Below are positions 33,201 to 45,200 of a stretch of 64,000 nt of DNA, in pieces. The DNA comes from Patagioenas fasciata (Eukaryota > Chordata > Aves > Columbiformes > Columbidae). The notes beneath the pieces were generated by a model. The model ran no database searches. It saw only the letters and a list, made by a program, of their open reading frames with translations, and had not been told where the DNA came from. Position numbers and translations under genes: made by a program. Positions within the stretch are counted from its first letter, which is position 1; the number at the start of each line of letters is the position of its first letter. The stretch spans positions 7,402,001-7,466,000 of the forward strand of contig NC_092526.1 in the NCBI RefSeq assembly GCF_037038585.1, read 5' to 3'.

Positions 33201-36200
33201 GATACCTGGTATTAAACCCCTGGTAGTGAATTGCGTTCTTAAAATCCCTAAGACGAGTCATCCAGCAACTGAGCAGCACAATAAGGAGCTACCCCAGTGA
33301 CCGATTCTCCTCAGGGTGCCACCATGCTGCAATTGCTCCAGAAATCTGGAGTGGGCCATTTATGGCAATGGATCCTTACCAAGTAACCTTTCAAAAAAAG
33401 ACTTAGTCCCCTGTGCCTTTCCAATGATGGGTGGAACACTGAAGGTTTCTGGGGTTTGTGCTTTGATTTGCTTTGGGCTTTATTTTGGATCAGAGACAAA
33501 TAGTAGGTGGTATTAAATGCTTACTCTGTTGGTTTATTACTTTAACTTTGAAGAACTTTATCGCCAATTCTCAGTCTTCTGAGTATTTCCCATTCTGTGT
33601 TAAAAGCACCAAACACCAAGAACATGGTTTTAGTAGCTGGCTGATGCTTCTTCTCATACAAGTCTCTGTTTTCTGGTTTTGCAGAATGTCTGGAAGGACG
33701 TAGAGATCTTGCTTTTCAGTCTAAAGTTCCTTGGTTGTGGTTCCATGGAGGAGAATCACTTCATACCAGTAGCGGCCATTGTCATAGGTGAATGACATAT
33801 TTCAGGAAGGAGGAGAGTTTTTTTGCTAAGTTCTGAATGGCAAATTATAGAGGAAATTCAAATTCCAGTCCAGATCACTGCTATTAGATGAAATAATTTT
33901 ATGGTTTCTTTCATAACCTTCTTGGAAAATGAGTGTTGAGGGAGTGGGAGTAGGAAATTTTCCCCAAAATTTCTGATAGTTTTTTAACATTTAATTGTAA
34001 ATATCTAATAAAACCCCAACATATTGGATGTGAGAAAAATAGCTATTAGTTATGGAAAACACTTTGCTTCAAAAGGTGTTATTGTACGTACAGTAGTGTC
34101 ACGCAGCCCGCGGCATCTAAGTTATGACTAAATCCATCGCTTATTGTTTGTTTGTTTTCAGCTATTAATAAAGAAAAGACACGTACAATTGGATATGATG
34201 TTAATGAATTCTTAGACTTCTCATCTTCTCGTGTTTTAAGGTACAGTTTTTCTCCCTTAAATCAGATACTATAATAAAGTGTTGTTCTTTAGAAGCCTAT
34301 GCGTAGGCAGACAGAAGGCAATTTTAGTGGTTAAATCTGCTGTTAGTTCCTGAAAGGACTGGAGAATAATGCCTTTGTGCTGAGCCCTGTCTCTTGCTAT
34401 TAGAGGCGATGGAATTTTCTCCCACCCTCTCATCTTTGGTTGCCCAGGTTGCACCTTCAAGCCAGTAGTAGCAAGTACATATTCCAATGCTCCTGTTCTT
34501 TTCAAGAGCAAAACAGTTAAAAATAAATACATAAAATAAAATAGAGGCTTTCCTAGGAGAGAAGCTAATTGTGCCTACAGAAATGTAAATGTCGTTGTGC
34601 CAGGTGATGCTGAGGATTAGAGGAGCAGGACTGGTTAGTTTTAGCTTCTCCCATGAAAACTCATGAGAGCAGTTGTAGCGTGTGAAAACGCTACACACTG
34701 CATGGATTTGGTTTGCACCTCTGACCCAGCTGTAGTGAATTATGAGAATCTACCTGCAAAGAAATGCATTAGGCATGTAGTTGTTGAGATGCTCTGCAGT
34801 TACCTCACTGCACTCTGCCTTCACCTGCGAGTTGGGTGGTAGTAGGTTGGACTGATCAGATGACAAAGAAATGGGACCCTACATGCCTGATGTCAGCTGA
34901 ATGGGAAGCAAATGTTTCATCTGTCCTCCATGTTCACAAGTTTTGTGGCACTGGCATCCACCTTGGAGTTTGTAACTTGTTTTTTATTCTCTTTGCAGCA
35001 AAGCAAACACTCTGCAGGAGAACCCAGTTGCTGGTTTTGCCCCTCGCTCCTCCTATGAAACAGTTTGGGAAATGTTTGCCAAGCAGTCTGAACTGGAGAG
35101 GGATTCTTTTCTGCAAGATGTTTTCCCAAGTGGTTTCCTCTGGGGCACATCCACAGGTGCCTTTAACGTTGAAGGAGCTTGGGCAGAGGATGGGAAAGGA
35201 GAGAGCATTTGGGACCATTTTGGACATGCAGGTCATGTCTATATGAACCAAACAGCAGACGTGGCATGTGACAGCTACTATAAAACCAGCTATGACGTTT
35301 ACCTACTTAGGGGTCTTCATCCCCAACTGTACAAATTTTCTGTATCCTGGCCTAGAATTTTCCCTGCTGGCACCAACGACACCATCAACTCCAAGGGTGT
35401 TGATTATTACAACCAATTAATTAACCGATTGCTGGACTCTAACATTGAGCCCATGGTGACTCTGTTCCACTGGGACCTCCCACAAGCTCTTCAGGTTCTT
35501 GGTGGCTGGCAGAATGACAGTATCATAGATGCTTTTGTAAACTACGCAGACTTCTGCTTTGCCACTTTTGGGGATCGAGTCAAGCTCTGGATTACTTTCC
35601 ATGAGCCTTGGATGATTAGCTACGCTGGCTACGGCACCGGAGAGCATCCTCCAGGAATTGCTGACCCAGGAGTAGCATCTTACAAGGTAGGGATGCAGGA
35701 ATAACTGGGATCCTGCAGCTGCCATGGTTGTGTCATTTTCCTCTGATGGTTCTGTACTTTAGCTATGTTTAAGCCTAATGTGGCCTCTGAGACAGCTATT
35801 TGCTTGTTGAATTTGTGATACTTGCAAAAAACTGGGGTAGTTAATGAATGCTAGATGTCATTGTTTTATTTTTCTATTCTGAAAGCCGGTGCTGGTGAAA
35901 AGCCAGATTCTTCTGCTTAATCCAAAACCTGCTGCGCTCTGGCTATGATTATTTGTTTTGTCAAGGTTTCTTCTTTTAGATGGAGATGACATTCTCACAT
36001 GCCAATAATCTCAGTGCTTGAGGGTTCTTGTGCAAAGCAGTGTGACACGTATTCCTCTGCTCTCTGCCCGCAGGTGACTCACACGATTCTCAAGGCTCAC
36101 GCCAAGGTCTGGCACCTGTATAATGACAGATACCGCTCCCAGCAACTGGGAAAGGTGGGGCTGGTGCTGAACTCAGACTGGGCTGAACCCAAGAATCCAA

Positions 36201-39200
36201 CCAGCTCTGAGGACCTGAGGGCATCTGAGAGGTACCTGCAGTTCATGCTTGGCTGGTTTGCTCACCCGATATTTGTTAATGGTGATTACCCAGATGTGCT
36301 GAAGGCTCAGATCCAGGAGGTAAACCAGCAGTGCTCCACAACAGTTGCACAGCTGCCGCTGTTCACAGAAGAGGAGAAGTCCTGGCTGAAAGGGACTGCA
36401 GATTTTTTCGGCCTTTCCCATTACACTTCCCGCCTGGTCAGTGCTGTGACTAACGGGACCTGCACACCAGGCTATGAGAGCATCGGGAACTTCTCCGTGC
36501 ATGTAGACCCTTCTTGGCCACAGTCTGCCTCTTCTTGGATCCATGTTGTCCCTTGGGGATTAAGGCGGCTGCTGAAGTTTGTGTCTCAGGAATATACAGG
36601 GGCAAAGATCCCAATTTACATCGCAGGAAATGGTATGCCAACAGAGGACACGGGGGATCTTATTAATGATACTCTGCGAGTGGATTTTTTCCGCCGGTAC
36701 ATCAATGAGGCTCTAAAAGGTATGGAGATGTTTTTTTTTCTTAATAACGGCAACAAGTTATTGTATCACTTCTGCGGTGATTAGCTTTGAAACATCACCA
36801 CTTGTGCAGTGATATGAGGTCAGCTGCCTGTTGTGTATGTAGGGTGACCTCATGTACTTCAGCCTGTCTGGTGTCCAGATATGGAACTCTCTGTTCTGTT
36901 TAGATGTGGGAATAGGTTTTCTGTATATATGGATGAATGTAGCCTGGACCCTAACGTCTGTCTCTCTGTGAGAACAGTGTTTATATACATTGGCCCCCTG
37001 AAGATGATTTGCTGGAGGCAGACTGTTAGCTATAGAGATCTCACCGATCAGGACTGAATGATGGCTTTACTGATTAAGCAAATCTAGCTAACAGCATCCT
37101 GTAATGTTTCAGGATAGGATTTTTAGGGAGATATTTATATTTCAGTCATTTTCTGCAAGGTTCAAGGTATGCTCTTGTCTTTGCAAACTGCTTATCAATT
37201 GTCTTTAAAATAATATTAGTGCCTGAAGTTCCAGACAGGTATAGAGATTTGAGAATTCAAATACAGATTTGACTGTTCTGCTAAAAGAAACTCTCTTACG
37301 TTCAAGGAAGATAGGCAAGCACTAAATCCAGGTAATGTTTCAGTCCAACTATAGAGCGCTATGTACTTAAATTGATGAATTCTGCTTGAAAATAAGAACA
37401 CAGGGAAAGGGATACTAGTGGCACAAATGCCCTCTACTCAAATATCTCTTGACTAGTATTTGTTTTCTTATGCATTTTAGCCACTAAGCATTTGACCAGT
37501 GCTGACTGCTTTTCTTGCCGGATACTCTAATTGTCTGGGTGGAGGCGGTTTGCCTAAAAGACCATATGTAGATGTTTGGCTTATTACACTGTTACCTCAG
37601 TTGTGGTGCTTATGTTGTGCTGTGCTGCATTCAGAAAATGAATAACAGTGTCTTCTACTGTTTCTGCGACAGCGGTAAAACTAGACACAGTTGATGTTCG
37701 GTCATACATTGCTCGATCCCTGGTTGATGGCTTTGAAGGCCCCCTGGGGTATAGCCTAAAATTTGGGCTACATCATGTGAATTTTGAAGATAGCAACAGA
37801 CCAAGGACTCCCAAGGCATCTGCTTATTTCTATTCTAGTGTCATTGCAAATAATGGTTTTCCACCCGAAGTCTTGGAGAGGTTTTCTACACCAGCGGTAT
37901 TTGACCTCCCCACACCATCAAAGTTGCCGAATTTACCAGCATCAGAAGTTCCCTCCAAGGCAAAAGTTGTCTGGCAGAAGTTTTCATCTCAAACGGACTT
38001 TGAAAGGGACATGTACTTTTACGGGACGTTCCCTGAGGACTTTACCTGGGGTGTGTCTTCTTCTGCCTACCAGATAGAGGGAGGCTGGGATGCTGATGGC
38101 AAAGGACCCAGTATTTGGGATAACTTCACCCATGTCCCGGGGAATATAGAGAACAATGACACTGGAGATATAGCTTGTGACAGCTACAACAAAGTGGAGG
38201 AAGATATTTACCTGCTGAGAGCCTTAGGAGTAAAGAACTATCATTTTTCTCTGTCCTGGTCTCGAATTTTCCCCAGTGGAAGGAACGATTCAATAAACAG
38301 CCATGGAGTTGACTACTATAACCGTCTCATTAATGGACTGGTTGCAAACAACATCACTCCAATTGTCACTCTGTACCACTGGGACCTGCCACAAGCTCTC
38401 CAGGACATTGGTGGCTGGGAGAACAGCGCACTCATCGACCTGTTTGATAGTTTTGCGGATTTCTGTTTCCAGACCTTTGGGGACAGGGTGAAGTTCTGGA
38501 TCACGATCAGTGAACCCCAAGTCGTCGCTTGGATTGGCTACGGCACTGGGGCATTCCCACCCAACGTCAACGACCCTGGCACTGCTCCCTACAGGGTTGC
38601 CCACATCTTACTGAAAGCTCACGCCAGGGTCTACCACACATACGATGACAAATACAGAGCGAGTCAGGGAGGGATCATTGCTCTGTGTCCCAACATCGAC
38701 TGGGTTGAGCCGGAGACACCAAGTGACCCCAGGCACATCGAAGCTGCAGACAGGCACCTGCAGTTTTTGGTGGGGTGGTTTACACACCCGATTTTCAAAA
38801 ATGGGGACTACCCTGAGGTCATGAAGTGGAAAGTTGGGAACAGGAGTGAGCTACAGAACCTGCCATCATCGCGCCTTCCGGTTTTCACGGCAGAGGAGCG
38901 TGAATACATCAGGGGTACAGCAGATGTTTTCTGCTTCAACACCTACACCTCCAAAATTGTAACCCATGCAACGACTCGGTTGAGGCCCTTCTCTTATGAG
39001 TATGACCAGGAAGTTTCAACAAAGGTTGACAGCTCCTGGCCTTCGTCAGCTATTGCTGACCATCGTGCTGTGGCCTGGGGGATGAGGAGGGTACTGAACT
39101 GGATCAAAGAAGAATACGGAAATCCCCCAATATACATAATGGAGAATGGGGTGGGGATAAAGACCACATCAGACGTTGATGACAATGCCAGGATATTTTA

Positions 39201-42200
39201 CTACAAAACATACATTGATGAAGCTCTCAAAGGTACCAGTGTTTGTTCTGTTGGTGTTATGTGTCTCCTCTCTAGATTTCTGGTTACTTTGAAATACCTT
39301 TGTCTTTAAATATTCTTAACACAGTATAAAGGTAGTGTTTCTTTCTATGATCTCCTTTGCATGGCCCTTTGTGCTTTGCATCCTCCAACTATGAAGAGTC
39401 TCTTAATGATCTTTGTTGACCAGCATCAGCTTTATGAAGTTAGAAATGTGTGTGTTCTTACATGTGAATTGCTTGTGGTTCATTTAATGTGTGATTATAC
39501 AATTGATGCTCTTCCGTTTTGTTATGTTTTTTCAGCCTACAAGTTGGATGGTGTTAATCTGCGAGGATACAATGCTTGGTCTTTTATGGATAACTTTGAA
39601 TGGCTGCAAGGTTATGAGCCAAGATTTGGATTGCACCAGGTTGATTTTGACAATCCAAACAGGCCAAGAACTCCGAAACGCTCTGCTATGTACTATGCAG
39701 AAATCATCCGCAATAATGGCATCCCACTGCCAAAAGAAGATGAATTTTTATACGGAGAGTTTCCAAAAAACTTTTCGTGGAGTGTAGCAACTGCAGCCTA
39801 TCAGGTTAGGAAACTGAGACCAACTCTTTAAGTAACTGCAGACACTTAATTCATTTTGAATGAGACATCTACAGCTTTTGTAACATCAGGTTTTACTGTT
39901 ACTGAGAGATGGTGTAAGAACCACAGTAAAAGAGAGGAACATGGAGATGTTTAAGGGTATAATTACACCACAGGAACTGAGACAGCAGCATGGGCTTCAC
40001 AAGAGTCAGCCAACATGAACTGAAACAATGCCTGTTCTGTGACATTGTACTTTTCTAATATGTCTTGAGGCCTAAGAAGTCTTAGTAATTTGGTACAGCA
40101 TAAACATTGCTATTTCTGGTCTTAAGCTGGTAAGTCAAAATATTGTGTGGTGCCACAAAGACTAAAAGGCTAAATTCTTTGCTAAGCCAAGACCTAAAAT
40201 TGTTTACCCATGATTTTCCCCTCTACCTCATCTTCAATTACAGATTGAGGGAGGATGGAGAGCAGATGGAAAAGGACTCAGCATTTGGGACCAATTTGCT
40301 CACACTCCCTTGAGAATCAGCAATGATGACACTGGAGATGTAACTTGTGACAGCTACCACAAGATAGAGGAGGATGTGGAAATACTGAAAAACCTCAAGG
40401 TGTCTCACTATCGCTTTTCAATCTCCTGGTCCCGCATTCTCCCAGATGGGACCACCAGGTACATCAATGAAATGGGACTGAACTACTATGAAAGGCTTAT
40501 CGATGCTCTTCTGGCAGCTAACATTATGCCTCAGGTAACTAAACCCAGTAACTTTTAGGTAACTGGTGATGGTTTTTGGTAAAAGCTTCATTCTTTTGTT
40601 AAAAGCTTCATCTTCACTATCAGGCAGACCTGAGAAGCAGCGTGATTTCCTCATGTTCTAAAGACACAGAAACACTGGCAAAAAGGTATTTTATTTGCGT
40701 GCACGAGTGATCACTACAAACACACACAGTTAGGAGCAAGTAGCTGCAGATCGAAGCACGCTTTCTTTATGTTCATAAACGAGGCTGAGTTACTGTCCAT
40801 ATTTCTGAAAGTGAGTGACTGATTGAGTCTCTTTTCTTGCTGTCTTTCCCCACAGGTAACTCTCTATCATTGGGACCTCCCGCAGGCACTGCAGAACATT
40901 GGTGGATGGGAGAATGATACTATAGTTCAGAGATTTAAGGAATATGCTGAGCTCCTCTTCCAGAGACTTGGAGATAAAGTGAAATTTTGGATAACCCTCA
41001 ATGAACCGTACAACACTGCATATTGTGGCTATGGCGTTGGCATAGCTGCTCCAGGTAAGACCCCTGGCAATAACCTCAGTGCCGTCACGCACGGTGGGCA
41101 CAACTCCGGTTTGTGCTGCAGGCAGAGGAGGTGTAAGGTAGAGCAAGGAAGATGCGTGGTGGGGATAAATGGGGTTTGGACTGATGTGGGGTGGTGAACA
41201 GGCCCTTCTTTCATTTTACCTGACCCCTTCAAGACATCCTCCTTCTTCCCTCCTCTGCAACCTCTGGATTACACTTGCTGCCTGGAGCAGACCCCATTTC
41301 CAGACCAGCTGCAGGGACTAGAGGGCTGAGCTCTGCTGTAGGGTAAAGGCAGAGGAAGGGAAGGGGAGGGGAGGGGAGGGGAGGGATGTGAGCTGGCCTG
41401 AACACACAGCTTTCTGCTCTCCATGCCAGCAGCAGCAGCCTGTTGCCAAGGCTGGCAGCCCTGCACAGGCAGAGAGGGCTGAGCCAGCCCCTGTTCCACT
41501 GCAGGGGGAGGAGGGAGTGATGTGGGGTCCTGCCCACTGCAGCTGCACCTTCAGCTGTCTCTGCTGAAGCAGTGATTGCAGCCCAGGCTGGGCCTGAAGG
41601 CACCAAGTGCTGCCAGTTTATTCATTTACCAGCGGGTAGTTCTGCATGTCCTGGGTATTGTGTTAACCTGGGAAGAAACCACTGAGAAACTGGTAACTGC
41701 TGCTCCACTGCCTGTGCTGTCCCTGTCTCTGCAGGCGTCTCTATCCGGCCAGGCCGAGCCCCTTACATAGTGGGACACAACTTACTAAAGGCCCATGCAG
41801 AAGCTTGGCACCTCTACAATGAGACCTACCGTGCAAAACAAGGAGGACTGATCTCCCTCACCATCAACTCTGAATGGGCAGAACCGAGGAACCCACACAA
41901 CCAGGAGGACATTGATTCTGCCAGACGATATTTGCAGGTACAGAGACATCTGGTCACAGCTCTCCCTGCTGCTCCTGTGTTTGTTCATGGTGACACCCCC
42001 ATCCTGGGTGCTGGAGATGCCCAAAGCCCAGGTCAGCATCTTGCCACACCAGCATGAAAGGAAAGGGTGAGCCAGAGGCACCACTGCAAGGAAATGTGTC
42101 ACCCCCATCTGGTGGCTGATCAAGTATGCAACAGAAATGAGACAAAGTACGATAGCAGTGCTAAAAGCTTATTAAATTTGCTGCTGTTAAATGAGCATCC

Positions 42201-45200
42201 CTGCATATCTCCGTGTGCCTCTTCGTTACAATTTCATGTACTAGCTATAAGCAGCGCATGAAAGAGAAATGGTTAAATCCCTTATTTTGATACATAATTT
42301 AGCTTTCTCTTTTATTTCCTGGCTTAGTTTTTGCTAGGTTGGTTTGCTCATCCCGTTTTCAAAAATGGCGATTACAGCGAAGTGATGAAAACGAGGATCA
42401 GGGAGCGCAGTCTGGCTCAGGGTCTGAGCCAGTCCCGGTAAGAGCCTGGGCACACTTCTGCTTTTGTTGTACTTGCTGTGTTGAATCCTGCTTTTCTCAA
42501 AGTGCTAAATTTCAATGATTTTGTTGCCATGTTTGCTGTAAAAATCTTAGAGTACTCTCACACAAAAAGTCTAGATTACATTTTGCCTGTTCCCTGTCTC
42601 TACATCCCTTGCAAACTAAACTTAGTAATATAACATATCTTTGGGGTATTAAGTTGGTGTCTTAGAATGACATAGGAAAAGATCTGCATTAGACACAGTG
42701 CTTTATCTGACTGTGGTATATTAAATGTGTTTTAACTGTTCTTAAAACAATGTCCTGAACTCGGGCACGGAGAACTCATTGGTCCCTCTGAACTATGTTT
42801 CTTGTTTTCCATTCCCATTAATTATTCTTAACCCCGTTGTGCTAGCAGTGCTCCATCATGAGTGTTCTCCCTTTTCATACCCTTTTTAGTTGCATATAAG
42901 GAAAGAACTTTTTATCCCCTCTTCACTCTAATAGCCGTTTAATGGGACATCATAGTAAATCTGGGGCTATGCCTGATCATTCTGCTCTGAAAATGTGAAA
43001 GACCACTTGTCAGGAAGAGTCAGTGTATGCTCTGCAGCAAAGGCAGGTCTCTTCAAAATTTAAGTTATGCTTTTATGTGTGCCTAAAGCACTTGCATTCT
43101 TGAGAACTTCTTTCTGACACTGTTTTTTCTCTGGTAGTTGCAAGTTCACTGTGTGTTGCTTTATGAGCTAACATGTCCAAGCATCTCCTGTCCTCACTCT
43201 AAGACTGCAAACTCTCAAGCATCACCAAATTGCCTGCATTTTCAGCAGGGGTTGCCTGTGGACCTAATTCCCAGAGCAATTTTCTCCCACTTCTAGCTAA
43301 AAGTGACCCAAAACCTCACTGCTTACTTCACAGCACCCTGTGGATGTCCCTGAGTCCATTTCTTACTCTGTGCAGGGCTGCAGATCCCAAAGGGGGATGT
43401 TCTTCTCTGAGGAGACCTCCCTTTTAAAGGGGACCGAGCACTTTGGGATTCAATGGTGGAGTCCACAGACAGAGCCTAGTTCTCAGTTTCTCCTGGGTTT
43501 TCTCATGTTCCTCCAGAAGGCTCATGGTACCTCCCCAAGTGCTTGTGGTGCTGGTACCAGGGATACCAGTGTTACACTGAGTGTGTTCGCAATGTGGATC
43601 TCAGGGAAAAAGCTCAGAAGTTTTTATTGTTTCCTGTGTAGAAAATGGAGTTTGAGACACCCCTGTAGGTACTTCTGCTGTGACCTACCAAGTACTACTG
43701 CTGCCACAAAGAGAAGAGCTCCTCTTCCTTCTGTTTTCAAGGGCATGTAGTGATAGGACAAGAGGTAGTGGCTTTAAACCAAAATAGTGGAGATTTAGAT
43801 GAGATACAAGAAGAAATTCTTCCCCATGAGGATGCTGAGGCCCTGGCACAGGCTGCACAGAGCAGCTGTGGACGCCCCATCCCTGGAAGTGTCCAAGGCT
43901 GGTTGGACGGAGCTTTGAGTGACCTGGGCTAGTGGAAGGCGTCCCTGCCCATGGCAGGGGTTGGAACCAGATGTATCAGGTCCCTTCCAACCCAAACCAT
44001 TCTATGAATCTATTTGTAGCAGACACCTGCTCCCCTGCAGCTGTGAGCACACCTGGCACAGATGGCTGCTGCACCTTCGGTTTCTGCAAGCAGGGGTAGG
44101 GTGTTGTGAGGGGGCTCGTGACAGCTCCCCTGAGTGGGGACAGGAGCCCTGGTTGTCCCTGGCACCATTTCATGCTTCCCTCTGCCATTGCTGGTCATGT
44201 TCTTGGAGGATGGTGGTGTGAGACAGGTCACTCGTCAGTCTAGCAAGAGATTAGTTTAGTTTATACAACAGGACTGGGGAGGAATTAGAAGCAAAAGAAG
44301 GGAAAATCCTGAGAAAATGTATATATTCGGGGGGTTTATGCTTGTCTCTGTTTTCTGTTGCAGACTTCCAGAATTTACTGAAAGTGAAAAGCAAAGAATT
44401 AAAGGCACATATGACTACTTTGGTCTAAACCATTATACTACAGTTTTAACGTACAACTTAAAGTATCCTGCTGGCGTTCTGTCGTATGACTCTGACAGGT
44501 AAGAGATGAATGTAAATTATTGGTCAAGTGAAATATGCACACCTGGAACCTGAGCCAACTTTCTGGTGCTGTTATTTTCACAGAAGTCCAGCATCAGCCC
44601 TTTTTTTACAGACCTGATGATAAATACAAATGTTTAGAAGAGAACAAAGAAAATTAGAGGATCTACTAAGGGAAGGAATCTGCACTTTTGATCTCCCAAT
44701 GGTGTGGGATAAGCTGTAAACAGTATTTATTGTATTTCCTACACCTAATCTGCAGTTCAAACTGCTAGATTATCATGGTTTATGGACACTGCTCCATTTG
44801 CCGTTAAACAGTTGTTAGTTCCCTCACCACAGTGGGTAAATGTATGTTCAAAGCCTAAATAGCCAAATCGCTTCATGGTTAAGTATACACAAGTCAAGAT
44901 TTTTATTTAGACACCAATGTCTTCCACAGCTTCAGAAGGTAAACAACAGGAGCTTACCAGTTTTTCCGATGAGAATTAAGGTAATGGTGGGACCACACAC
45001 GGGGGTGAATATTGGCTGTTTTCCAAAACAATTTCACAGAGAGTATCTGGAATGACTATAACTTCCCTTTGCTGCTGCATCCTGGCCACTGTGGTTTTAG
45101 CCTGTAGGACACTGGGCTCAGTCTTGCATTCCTGGACATAGGTATAAATGGCAATTTTGTGTTGCTTAGGCACTGCATTAAAAGGCAAACAGTAGAATTC

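Noticed and set aside
32912-33202. Possible LCT exon between exons 3 and 4
   Set aside because: The correct exon 4 was found at 33685-33787 with matching phase and homology to human domain I ([13 protein letters not shown]), leaving no gap to fill.
41229-41606. 125-aa proline/serine-rich minus-strand frame in LCT intron 11
   Set aside because: It comes from GC-rich, low-complexity intronic sequence around the GGGGA repeat; no family resemblance.
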